This document shows, piece by piece, positions 1-5,432 of a DNA stretch of 5,432 bases. The number at the start of each line of letters is the position of its first letter. The first letter of the stretch is position 1. Below the pieces are notes generated by a model. That model did not search any database. It was not told where the DNA came from and worked only from the letters and a program-made list of their open reading frames with translations. Position numbers and translations under genes: made by a program. The stretch spans positions 1 to 5,432 of the forward strand of contig JAWCQO010000015.1 in the NCBI GenBank assembly GCA_038869735.1. Reading direction: 5' to 3'. This DNA is from Candidatus Anstonellales archaeon. Its GTDB lineage: Archaea > Micrarchaeota > Micrarchaeia > Anstonellales > CG1-02-47-40.

Positions 1-2394
1 CTGCTCAGAGGCATGCTCGAAAAAAACAGGCTTCTAGATATAGTAAGAAACTTCATTGTTTTTGAAAAAGATAAAGAAACAAAAAAGAAACTAGCAGCGT
101 ATCATCAATATTGGGCGACAAATAAAGCACTCGAATCAACTTTGCAGGCAAAAAGGACAAACAGAAAAGCGGGCATTGTCTGGCATACCCAGGGTTCTGG
201 AAAAAGTTTAACAATGATTTTTTACGCTGGAAAAATTATTAGAGAACTGGATAATCCTACGATTGTTGTTCTCACAGACAGAAATGATCTTGATGACCAG
301 CTATTTGGAACTTTTAGCAAGTGTCAAGATATATTAAGACAAAAACCAGTTCAGGCAAACACAAGAAAAGAACTGATGGAGTTGCTTAAAGTTTCTTCTG
401 GCGGAGTTGTCTTTACAACAATTCAAAAATTCTTTCCTGAAGAGGATAGAGAAAAATACCCGGTACTATCAGAGCGAGATAATATTATTGTAATAGCTGA
501 TGAAGCTCATAGAAGCCAGTATGGATTTCCTGCAAAAATATTAAAAAAAGAGGATAAAGCACTTATAACATATGGTTATGCAAAGTATTTGAGAGACGCT
601 TTACCAAATGCTTCATTCATCGGCTTTACTGGAACCCCGATAGAAAAAGCAGATAGATCAACGCCAGCGGTTTTTGGAAAATATGTTGATGTTTATGATA
701 TAGAACAAGCAGTAAACGATGGTGCAACTGTAAGAATATTTTATGAAAGTAGATTAGCAAAGCTTGAGTTAAAACCAGAAGAAAGACCAAAAATAGACCC
801 GGAATTTGAGGAGGTAACAGAAGGCGAAGAAGTAGAACATAAAGAAAAGCTAAAAAGCAAATGGGCAAGATTGGAAAAGATTGCTGGCGCTCCAAAAAGA
901 ATAAAAAGAATTGCAAAAGATATCGTGAATCATTTTGAGCAAAGGCTTTCTATCCTTAATGGAAAAGGAATGATTGTTTGTATGTCAAGAAGAATATGCA
1001 TTGACCTTTATAATGAGATAATAAAACTAAGGCCAGAGTGGCACAATGAAGATGATGATAAAGGATTTATCAAAGTCGTAATAACAGGCTCTGCATCTGA
1101 TCCAAAAGAATGGCAGCAGCATATAAGAAACAAAGTCAGAAGAAAGAAAATAGGTGATAACTTCAAGGATCCGAAACATGAAACTAAATTGCTTATTGTA
1201 AGAGATATGTTCTTGACAGGTTTTGATGCACCAAGTTTACATACAATGTATCTTGACAAACCGATAAAAGGACATACTTTGATGCAGGCGATAGCAAGAG
1301 TGAACAGGGTTTATCCTGGAAAAGAAGGCGGTTTAGTTGTCGACTATATAGGCGTTGGTGCTGAATTGAAAAAAGCCCTGATGGAATACACAGAAAGTGG
1401 GGGTAAAGGAAAACCAACGCTTGACCAAGAGCAAGCCATCAGATTAATGTTAGAGAAATATGAGATTGTAAAAGATATGTTTTATGGATTTAATTATAGA
1501 AAATTCTTTGAGCTTTCGCCAAAAGAAAGATTAACTTTCATGCCCAATGCAATAGAACACATACTAAAAGAAAAAGGGAAAAAGGAAAGATTTGAAAAAG
1601 AAGCCACTGCTCTTGTTAAAGCATTCTCTTTGGCAGTTCCTCATGAAAAAGCCATGAAGATTAAGGAAGAAGTTGGCTTTTTCCAAGCATTAAAATCAAC
1701 AATATCAAAAACAATCGAAACCAAAAAAGATGTAAAGGAACAATACGAAACAGCAATCAAACAGATTATCTCAAAAGCAGTAATCTCTGATAGAATTATA
1801 GATATATTTGAGGCTGCTGGAATTCAAAAACCAGAACTTTCTATTCTATCAGAGGGCTTTTTAGCCGACGTAAAAGAGATGCCTCAGAAAAACTTGGCGT
1901 TTGAAGCTCTAAAAAAATTATTGAACGATGAGATTAAGATAATTTCAAAAAGAAATCTTGTTCAAGGTAAATCTTTCATGGAGATGCTAGACAGAACAAT
2001 AAAAAAATATACAAATAGGGCTGTAGAGGCTGCGCAAGTTATAGAAGAATTAATAGAGTTAGCAAGAAAAGTTAGAGAAGAAAAAAACAGGGGAAAAGAG
2101 CTTGGAATGAGCGAAGATGAACTTGCATTTTATGATGCACTTGAAGTCAATGATAGCGCAGTTAAAATACTTGGCGATGAGACTTTACGAAAAATAGCGC
2201 TCGAACTAACACAAATGATAAGAAAAAGCGTTACAATAGACTGGACACAAAGAGAGAGCGTTCAAGCAGAGTTGCGCCTCAAAGTAAAGAAAATACTAAG
2301 AAAATATGGCTATCCACCTGATAAAGAGAAAAAGGCAACAGAAACAGTTTTAAAACAGGCGGAGTTAGTTGCCGGAAATTTACTTGCTCTTTGA
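1..2394 (+). CDS. hsdR: Type I restriction enzyme R subunit (HsdR), 5'-truncated by the window edge
   Basis: This is the ATP-dependent translocase/endonuclease subunit of a type I restriction-modification complex, which works with HsdM and HsdS. The frame is open from base 1 and reads [18 protein letters not shown], a typical internal HsdR stretch, so the ATG at 13 is not the start. The visible 797 residues show superfamily 2 helicase motifs in order: Walker A HTQGSGKS (residues 62-69), Walker B DEAH (167-170), FTGTP (about 209-213), then [18 protein letters not shown] and QAIARVNRV (motifs V-VI, about 405-440). The C-terminal HsdR domain (DUF3387-like) follows, with [18 protein letters not shown] and KYGYPPD near the end. 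The N-terminal PD-(D/E)XK nuclease domain, roughly 200-250 residues, is outside the window. HsdM and HsdS are not visible and presumably lie upstream. No frameshift is seen. The last residues (GNLLAL) differ from the tail I expect for the family and overlap the next frame by 26 nt, possibly a recombination junction. Confidence 0.96.
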   Translation: MLRGMLEKNRLLDIVRNFIVFEKDKETKKKLAAYHQYWATNKALESTLQAKRTNRKAGIVWHTQGSGKSLTMIFYAGKIIRELDNPTIVVLTDRNDLDDQLFGTFSKCQDILRQKPVQANTRKELMELLKVSSGGVVFTTIQKFFPEEDREKYPVLSERDNIIVIADEAHRSQYGFPAKILKKEDKALITYGYAKYLRDALPNASFIGFTGTPIEKADRSTPAVFGKYVDVYDIEQAVNDGATVRIFYESRLAKLELKPEERPKIDPEFEEVTEGEEVEHKEKLKSKWARLEKIAGAPKRIKRIAKDIVNHFEQRLSILNGKGMIVCMSRRICIDLYNEIIKLRPEWHNEDDDKGFIKVVITGSASDPKEWQQHIRNKVRRKKIGDNFKDPKHETKLLIVRDMFLTGFDAPSLHTMYLDKPIKGHTLMQAIARVNRVYPGKEGGLVVDYIGVGAELKKALMEYTESGGKGKPTLDQEQAIRLMLEKYEIVKDMFYGFNYRKFFELSPKERLTFMPNAIEHILKEKGKKERFEKEATALVKAFSLAVPHEKAMKIKEEVGFFQALKSTISKTIETKKDVKEQYETAIKQIISKAVISDRIIDIFEAAGIQKPELSILSEGFLADVKEMPQKNLAFEALKKLLNDEIKIISKRNLVQGKSFMEMLDRTIKKYTNRAVEAAQVIEELIELARKVREEKNRGKELGMSEDELAFYDALEVNDSAVKILGDETLRKIALELTQMIRKSVTIDWTQRESVQAELRLKVKKILRKYGYPPDKEKKATETVLKQAELVAGNLLAL

Positions 2395-2782
2395 ATATGC
2401 ACAAAAAATAGATGCTTGGATCAAGTCTGTTGACAGAGGATTTTATGATGTTCCTTATACTTATAGAGTTGGTAGTCCAAGCTCACTTGCTCGTGGTGGA
2501 GGCCATCAGAAATGGGCAAAATTCAATCCAGACTTCTTTATCAGGATAGGAAAGGATATTCTAGTTGTAGAGATAAAATCTGACGAAGATATCACTGAAG
2601 AAAATAAAGCCAAATTGAAATATGCCAGAATACACTTCGAAGAGTTGAATAAAAAGCAGAAGAAATTCAAATATTATTTTAAGTTCTTTTCTCCACAAGA
2701 TTTTCCACAGTTTTTTGAAGCTATAAAATCTGGAAATTACGCGAAATACACTAGTAATCTTGAAGCTGAATTAAAGGGTTAG
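2369..2782 (+). CDS. Orphan PD-(D/E)XK nuclease domain, resembling the C-terminal end of a type III Res-like helicase-nuclease (possible gene fragment)
   Basis: The 137-residue product carries a clear restriction-endonuclease-fold signature. [10 protein letters not shown] supplies the acidic D55, and ILVVEIKSD supplies E68-x-K70, giving PD-x12-ExK. The preceding [17 protein letters not shown] and following [17 protein letters not shown] resemble the C-terminal nuclease domain of Res-like DEAD/DEAH helicase-nucleases, where several hundred helicase residues normally precede it. Here the frame is closed by a TAG at 2366-2368. The only early start is the TTG at 2369 right after it, with GGAG at 2361-2364 as a possible ribosome site. 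The frame overlaps the hsdR 3' end by 26 nt, so translation could be coupled. Two readings remain: a stand-alone nuclease serving the restriction locus, or the surviving tail of a lost helicase-nuclease joined to hsdR by recombination. The intact catalytic triad slightly favours retained function. The protein assignment is from recalled family patterns, not a search. Confidence 0.68.
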   Translation: MPEIYLLFEYAQKIDAWIKSVDRGFYDVPYTYRVGSPSSLARGGGHQKWAKFNPDFFIRIGKDILVVEIKSDEDITEENKAKLKYARIHFEELNKKQKKFKYYFKFFSPQDFPQFFEAIKSGNYAKYTSNLEAELKG

Positions 2783-2808
2783 CTCATTGCATAAACCAAG
2801 AAAACTGC

Positions 2809-2853
2809 TCATCACCCGCATTCGACTTAAGAATCATCACCCGTTATTGCGAC
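2809..2853. repeat. Imperfect 25-bp tandem direct repeat
   Basis: TCATCACCCG occurs at 2809-2818 and again at 2834-2843, exactly 25 bp apart. Each copy is followed by a related ATT...CGAC stretch (CATTCGAC and TTATTGCGAC). The repeat lies in the gene-free interval 2783-2912, between the nuclease frame and the AbrB-like promoter. It could be a binding site pair, a remnant of an element end, or a chance duplication. The interval also holds a weak interrupted stem, AGGTG at 2865-2869 against CACCT at 2887-2891. I see no gene in it. Confidence 0.5.
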
Positions 2854-2912
2854 AGAGAGAATAAAGGTGAACTGTAAAGTTAGCGACACCTATTTTGATG
2901 CAAAAAAGCCAA

Positions 2913-2957
2913 TCGGGCACCGACAACTTTAAAAACTTCGGGTTCCTAATTCATTTT
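2913..2957 (+). promoter_or_regulatory. Leaderless promoter with paired operator sites, copy 1 (AbrB-like gene)
   Basis: A TATA box TTTAAAAA (2928-2935) is flanked by TCGGGCACCGA (2913-2923) and a degenerate TCGGGTTCCTA (2938-2948). The sites start 25 bp apart. The upstream site covers the BRE position, where TFB would bind, and the downstream site lies between the TATA box and the start. The ATG at 2958 is about 26 nt from the TATA centre, so transcription should begin at or next to the start codon. The layout matches copy 2 at 3185-3229 with no gap. A protein bound here would be expected to block TBP/TFB or polymerase. Repression is inferred, not shown. Confidence 0.75.
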
Positions 2958-3116
2958 ATGAAGATTATGAAGGCTTTTGACAAGAAGGTAGGCAACACAG
3001 AATACTATAAGTATAGAATTAATTTGCCAAAAAAGATAGTAGAGGATTCTAATTTATTGGGAAAAGAAGTTAAGGTAAGACTAGTAAAGGACAAAATAAT
3101 TATCGAGAAAGAGTAA
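2958..3116 (+). CDS. Small AbrB/SpoVT-like DNA-binding protein (swapped-hairpin fold)
   Basis: The 52-residue protein starts MKIMKAFDKK. Its EYYKYRINLPKKIVEDSNLL (residues 15-34) followed by GKEVKVRLVKDKIIIEKE fits the single beta-alpha-beta hairpin repeat of AbrB/MazE/SpoVT-type transcription factors, which dimerise to bind DNA: a beta strand ending in LPKKIV, a short helix, then two strands. I chose the ATG at 2958 because the TATA box sits at leaderless distance and the transposase ATG has the identical 45-bp offset from its operator. An in-frame TTG at 2895 would place the promoter inside the gene and is unlikely. A second ATG at 2967 is possible. No toxin partner follows, which argues against a MazE-type antitoxin, and the next gene is the transposase. 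The protein is the best local candidate to bind the operators at 2913 and 3185, giving autoregulation plus transposase control (inference). Confidence 0.75.
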   Translation: MKIMKAFDKKVGNTEYYKYRINLPKKIVEDSNLLGKEVKVRLVKDKIIIEKE

Positions 3117-3184
3117 ATATTTTCTACTCAGTTAGGATTTTCTTGTTCTAAATCGACTACTAATTACCAAACCCGTTTATCTAT

Positions 3185-3229
3185 TCGGGCACCGAAAGAT
3201 TTATATACTTCGGGTACCGAATATATAGT
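3185..3229 (+). promoter_or_regulatory. Leaderless promoter with paired operator sites, copy 2 (transposase)
   Basis: A consensus archaeal TATA box TTTATATA (3200-3207) is preceded by a purine-rich BRE-like CGAAAGA. It is flanked by TCGGGCACCGA (3185-3195) and TCGGGTACCGA (3210-3220), both of the form TCGG-N3-CCGA. The ATG at 3230 is about 26 nt from the TATA centre, indicating a leaderless mRNA. No Shine-Dalgarno sequence is present. From the first operator base to the ATG this copy agrees with 2913-2960 at 37 of 48 positions without gaps. The first operator and the CT-TCGGGT stretch after the TATA box are fully conserved. Confidence 0.8.
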
Positions 3230-4093
3230 ATGCTTAGCAAGATAAAATGCATACATTGTGGAAGTGCAAACAACTGCAAGAAAGGCCGACGCAAAACCTT
3301 GTATCGAGGAAAAATACAGAAATTTTACTGCAAGGATTGCAAGAGATTTTTCACTCAAGATGACGGCTTTTATCGAATGAGAAACAAGCCCGAGATTATA
3401 ACAATGTCAATTGATATGTATGTCTCTAACCTGTCGAGCAGAAAAATGAGAAACCAATTGAAAAGGCATTTTGATCACAAGATAAGCCATGTTTCTATTT
3501 TGGATTGGGTTAGAAGATACACATTAAAAGTTCAAAAATTCATAGAGAAGCAGAGCTATAATTTAGGTGACAGGTTTTATGCTGATGAGACAACGATTGA
3601 TTGTGAATGTAGGAAAGACAGGTTTTGGTGTTGTCTTGATTGGGGTACAAGATTAATTACTGGAGTGCATTATAGCTTAGCTGCTAATCCTGTTGAAGCG
3701 CAGGAATTTCTAAAGAAAGCAATAGCGAAGGGAAAGCCAAAGTACATTCAAACAGATGCTGGAATGTTCTATCCAAGAGCATTTAGGAAAATGTTTTATT
3801 CTAATAAATTTGGTGGCTTAGTTGTAGAGCACAGAATACAAAACTATCAGGAAACAAGAATTCATAATTATAGAATTGAAACTGTATTTATGAAAATCAA
3901 AGATAGGGTTCTTGACTTCAGGGGGTTGAAGGCTCTTTGGTCTGCTCCAATCTTATTGAATGCGGTAGTTATCCAGCATAATTTTATTGAAAACCATTGC
4001 ACGACTAATGAAGTTCCTTGCGAAACGGCGGGAGTTAAATTAGGATTGGGGGAAAATAGGTGGCTGGATTTGATAAGATTGAGTAGTAGTTAG
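3230..4093 (+). CDS. DDE transposase with N-terminal zinc ribbon, IS6/IS240-like
   Basis: The 287-residue protein catalyses DNA cleavage and strand transfer for an insertion sequence. Four cysteines form a zinc ribbon: C7-x2-C10 and C34-x2-C37, the second in FYCKDCKRFF. A helix-turn-helix-like region follows at about 70-98, ending ILDWVRRY, comparable to the TIYRWV segment of IS6-type enzymes. The RNase H-fold catalytic residues are D119 (FYADETTID), D176 (YIQTDAGMF) and E217 (YRIETVFMKIK), with spacings of 57 and 41. All three are present and the frame is uninterrupted, so the enzyme may be active. Length is at or slightly above the usual IS6 range because of the zinc ribbon. The ATG at 3230 is fixed by the TATA box 26 nt upstream. 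The stop at 4091-4093 lies 10 bp from the convergent reductase stop. Family placement is from motif pattern. An IS1-like or other zinc-ribbon DDE group is the alternative. Confidence 0.9.
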   Translation: MLSKIKCIHCGSANNCKKGRRKTLYRGKIQKFYCKDCKRFFTQDDGFYRMRNKPEIITMSIDMYVSNLSSRKMRNQLKRHFDHKISHVSILDWVRRYTLKVQKFIEKQSYNLGDRFYADETTIDCECRKDRFWCCLDWGTRLITGVHYSLAANPVEAQEFLKKAIAKGKPKYIQTDAGMFYPRAFRKMFYSNKFGGLVVEHRIQNYQETRIHNYRIETVFMKIKDRVLDFRGLKALWSAPILLNAVVIQHNFIENHCTTNEVPCETAGVKLGLGENRWLDLIRLSSS

Positions 4094-4103
4094 GTGATAT
4101 ATA

Positions 4104-4721
4104 TTACACGCTTTCTGTGCGTGCTATCTTAAGCACTCTTCCCCACCAGAGAAGCTCGTTAAGGAATCTCTCCACAGGATCACCCATAGGACTTTTACGC
4201 ATTTGCTCGAACATTTCAGAACCCTGAGGACCTTTGCCCATCATTGTCGCAAAAAATATATCAACAGGAATATGAATGGAGTTTCTAATAGGTACCATTT
4301 GAAGTTCAATGGCAACTTGCCGAAGCTGTTCAACCGCGCGAGCACCTAAAGCACTGCCATAACTTACAAAACCGACTGGTTTTCTATTCCATTCCATATA
4401 TATCACATCCATTGCGTTTTTGAGAACCGCAGGATAGCCATGATTATATTCTGGAGTTACTATAATGAAAGCATCCCCATCATTAATTTTTTCTGACCAT
4501 TCCTTCACTACTTCATTTGGATATTGTCTCTTTGCCATCGAAGGTGATATTGCTTCATTAAAAAATGGCATCGGATAATCGCGCAGATCTAGGAGCTCAG
4601 CTTCCACATCTTTCAGCTTCTTTATTTCCTCAAAAATCCACTGTGCCGGTTTTTCGCTGAAACGATTTTGCCTCGTGCTACCAATAATGACTTTAATTTT
4701 AATAGTTCTCATATTATTCAT
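4104..4721 (-). CDS. NAD(P)H-dependent FMN reductase family protein (flavodoxin-like fold)
   Basis: The 205-residue cytoplasmic flavoprotein should use NAD(P)H to reduce FMN or a quinone, azo or similar acceptor. The substrate cannot be told from sequence. Evidence for the FMN_red family is the N-terminal strand KVIIGSTRQNR (G14-S-T-R-x-x-R20, the FMN phosphate loop), VTPEYNHGYPAVLKNAMD at 88-105 (flavin-ring contact region) and FVSYGSALGARAVEQLR at 118-134. The length and the C-terminal LLWWGRVLKIAR are normal, so the neighbouring element has not truncated it. The ATG at 4721 overlaps the upstream ArsR stop as ATGA, which indicates translational coupling. A second in-frame ATG at 4712 lies 11 nt from the Shine-Dalgarno core and is a possible alternative. 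It is transcribed from the ArsR promoter, so the repressor's ligand probably relates to its substrate (inference). It lacks features I would need to call it ArsH. Confidence 0.92.
   Translation of the reverse strand: MNNMRTIKIKVIIGSTRQNRFSEKPAQWIFEEIKKLKDVEAELLDLRDYPMPFFNEAISPSMAKRQYPNEVVKEWSEKINDGDAFIIVTPEYNHGYPAVLKNAMDVIYMEWNRKPVGFVSYGSALGARAVEQLRQVAIELQMVPIRNSIHIPVDIFFATMMGKGPQGSEMFEQMRKSPMGDPVERFLNELLWWGRVLKIARTESV
4107..4123. terminator. Possible bidirectional hairpin at the convergent gene ends
   Basis: CACGC (4107-4111) pairs with GCGTG (4119-4123) around a 7-nt loop. It lies in the last codons of the reductase, just beyond the transposase stop. On the minus strand it is followed by an AT-only stretch (TAATATATAT), which could help end the reductase transcript. 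The stem is only 5 bp and there is no long T-run, so this is a weak call. Confidence 0.3.
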
Positions 4722-5029
4722 TTCCTCCTTGATTTGTTGTTATAAAATTTTTGTTTTTGAACTTCCTCTGATAAATTCTTCAAAATCTTGAGCATATGCT
4801 CTGTGTTGATGGTGTAAAATATTTCTTGCCCTCTCCTTTCGTTAATCACGATATTATTGTTTTTAAGTGTTTTAAGATGCTGTGAGACTGCAGGTTGAGA
4901 CAGTCCAACTATCTTGACCAGCTCACCAACTGTTTTTTGTCCCTTAAGCAGAGCTTCTACAATTTTATAGCGGGAAGTACTACCTATACCTTTACCAAAT
5001 TTTTCTATCTCATTACAAAGATCAGTCAT
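4718..5029 (-). CDS. ArsR-family winged helix-turn-helix transcriptional repressor
   Basis: The 103-residue dimeric DNA-binding regulator starts MTDLCNEIEKFG. The wHTH is clear: SRYKIVEALLKG (19-30), TVGELVKIVG (33-42), recognition helix LSQPAVSQHLKTL (43-55), and a wing RRGQEIFYTI (65-74). The C-terminal helix is rich in lysine. The frame extends upstream to 5086, but I chose the ATG at 5029 because a TATA box (5053-5060) lies 26-27 nt before it, giving a leaderless start, and because conserved ArsR homology begins about here. The only cysteine is C5. The CxC metal-binding motif of arsenic or cadmium sensors is absent, so a metal ligand is not supported. Redox or small-molecule sensing is possible. 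The gene overlaps the FMN reductase by 4 nt (ATGA) and is the first gene of a two-gene operon, probably self-repressed through the dyad at 5035-5056. Confidence 0.93.
   Translation of the reverse strand: MTDLCNEIEKFGKGIGSTSRYKIVEALLKGQKTVGELVKIVGLSQPAVSQHLKTLKNNNIVINERRGQEIFYTINTEHMLKILKNLSEEVQKQKFYNNKSRRK
4724..4730 (-). promoter_or_regulatory. Shine-Dalgarno sequence of the FMN reductase
   Basis: AAGGAGG on the minus strand ends 2 nt before the ATG at 4721 and 11 nt before the ATG at 4712. Neither spacing is ideal. The ATGA overlap with the upstream gene favours 4721. It is the only strong ribosome site in the window and serves an operon-internal gene, as is common in archaea where the first genes are leaderless. 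Confidence 0.75.
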
Positions 5030-5066
5030 ATAATAATATAAGGATATACTTATATTTAAAAGGTTT
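5030..5066 (-). promoter_or_regulatory. Promoter and operator dyad of the ArsR-reductase operon
   Basis: On the minus strand an A-rich BRE-like AAACC precedes TTTAAATA (plus-strand 5053-5060), whose centre is 26-27 nt before the ATG at 5029. Overlapping the TATA box and the start region is a perfect inverted repeat with 8-bp arms, AATATAAG (5035-5042) and CTTATATT (5049-5056), separated by 6 bp. The size and position fit an ArsR-type operator, where dimer binding would block TBP or polymerase. Autorepression is inferred. Confidence 0.75.
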
Positions 5067-5117
5067 TCTATTCGATGAATAAACATAGGTGACGTTTACT
5101 TTACAGCTCAAATAAAG

Positions 5118-5131
5118 GGAAAATTTATAAA
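5118..5131 (+). promoter_or_regulatory. BRE/TATA promoter of the 5S rRNA gene
   Basis: GGGAAAA (BRE-like) leads into TTTATAAA (5124-5131). The TATA centre is about 26 nt before 5153, the first base of the 5S terminal stem, so the transcript appears to start at the mature 5' end. It is divergent from the ArsR promoter. The two TATA boxes are about 64 bp apart. Confidence 0.72.
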
Positions 5132-5152
5132 CATAAAAAATCCCAACTTCTT

Positions 5153-5265
<113 letters not shown>

Positions 5266-5271
5266 TAACTC

Positions 5272-5293
5272 TACCGAAATGGGGTATTTTTTT
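5272..5293 (+). terminator. T-run terminator of the 5S rRNA gene
   Basis: Seven consecutive T (5287-5293) follow a short stem, TACC (5272-5275) with GGTA (5283-5286). Archaeal RNA polymerase can stop at T-runs alone, so the weak stem is not required. It lies about 22 nt after the 5S 3' stem. Confidence 0.65.
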
Positions 5294-5315
5294 GAGAATC
5301 TTAAAAAATAAGATA

Positions 5316-5349
5316 TTAAATATTTCTTAGATTAGTAGATAATATTTAA
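5316..5349. repeat. 9-bp inverted repeat in AT-rich downstream DNA
   Basis: TTAAATATT (5316-5324) and AATATTTAA (5341-5349) are perfect inverted copies separated by 16 bp. The base composition here is extreme, so a chance origin is quite possible. The surrounding tail of the window (5294-5432) holds no frame or RNA gene that I can support. A short ATG frame at 5393 stops after five codons. Confidence 0.4.
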
Positions 5350-5432
5350 ATCGGAATTTGAAACTAAATTAGGAATTATAAAGATCAAAATTTATGAAAA
5401 ATCAAAAATAAAGATAAATACATCTTAATAAA

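Larger units (their letters stand above)
3185..4093 (+). mobile_element. Insertion sequence of IS6/IS240-like type, ends not resolved
   Basis: The element is inferred from its transposase and promoter. The coordinates are only the minimal span from promoter to stop codon. I could not find convincing terminal inverted repeats or a target duplication. The best short matches are CTACTCA at 3124-3130 against TGAGTAG at 4080-4086 (7 bp), which is too little. The right end must lie within a few bases of, or inside, the reductase gene, whose stop codon begins 10 bp after the transposase stop. The AbrB-like gene with its matching promoter may belong to the same element, which would move the left end to before 2913. 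Confidence 0.5.

Noticed and set aside
626-1417. Open frames on the minus strand inside hsdR
   Set aside because: They are antisense to a well-conserved gene, have low-complexity leucine/phenylalanine/serine-rich products and lack promoter or ribosome signals.
2809-2853. CRISPR-like array
   Set aside because: There are only two short, imperfect repeat units, no regular spacers of usable length, and no cas gene in the window.
2787-2864. 25-codon TTG-started frame in the gene-free interval
   Set aside because: It is very short, has no ribosome site or promoter at the right distance, no recognisable product, and runs through the direct repeat.
2895-2957. N-terminal extension of the AbrB-like gene from a TTG at 2895
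   Set aside because: It would place the TATA box and both operator sites inside the coding region. The ATG at 2958 has the same 45-bp offset from its operator as the transposase ATG.
3164-3358. Minus-strand open frame across the transposase start and promoter
   Set aside because: It is antisense to the zinc-ribbon coding region and the operator module, with no recognisable protein pattern.
2834-4098. ATCACC near 2836 and GGTGAT near 4094 as terminal inverted repeats of an element covering both genes
   Set aside because: Only 6 bp match and the flanking bases disagree, which is no better than chance in this sequence.
5030-5086. N-terminal extension of the ArsR-family protein to 5086
   Set aside because: The TATA box and operator dyad would lie inside the gene, and the extra residues do not look like ArsR sequence. 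The ATG at 5029 is at leaderless distance.

Overview
The window is AT-rich and looks archaeal. Its genes sit behind archaeal-type promoters (an A-rich BRE-like stretch followed by a TATA box). For three genes the TATA box lies about 26-27 nt before the ATG, so their transcripts should be leaderless. The 5S rRNA gene also has its own promoter at the same distance. A strong Shine-Dalgarno sequence appears only at an operon-internal gene. The lineage cannot be fixed from this sequence. A small-genome (DPANN-like) or thaumarchaeal-type AT-rich genome would fit, but that is inference.

Layout: (1) 1-2394 (+) is the 3' part of hsdR, the motor subunit of a type I restriction system. It is open at the left edge, and the N-terminal nuclease domain lies outside. 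(2) 2369-2782 (+) is a small frame overlapping the hsdR tail. It encodes a PD-(D/E)XK nuclease domain that resembles the C-terminal end of type III Res-like helicase-nucleases, without the helicase. (3) 2783-2912 is gene-free and holds an imperfect 25-bp tandem repeat. (4) 2958-3116 (+) is a 52-residue AbrB-like DNA-binding protein. (5) 3230-4093 (+) is an IS6/IS240-like DDE transposase with an N-terminal zinc ribbon. (6) 4104-4721 and 4718-5029 (-) form an operon of an ArsR-family repressor and an NAD(P)H-dependent FMN reductase, with an ATGA overlap and a clear operator dyad at the promoter. (7) 5153-5265 (+) is a stand-alone 5S rRNA gene with its own TATA box and T-run terminator. (8) 5294-5432 is AT-rich with no gene seen.

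The most notable signal is a 48-bp promoter/operator module present twice, in front of the AbrB-like gene and in front of the transposase (37 of 48 positions identical, no gaps, same distance to the ATG). In each copy two TCGG-N3-CCGA-like sites, 25 bp apart, flank the TATA box. This suggests that one DNA-binding protein, plausibly the AbrB-like product itself, controls both genes. Such a regulator-transposase pair would be a self-restrained mobile element.

The left half thus looks like a defence/mobile region (restriction motor, nuclease fragment, regulator, transposase). The right half (ArsR-reductase operon, 5S rRNA) looks like ordinary chromosome.
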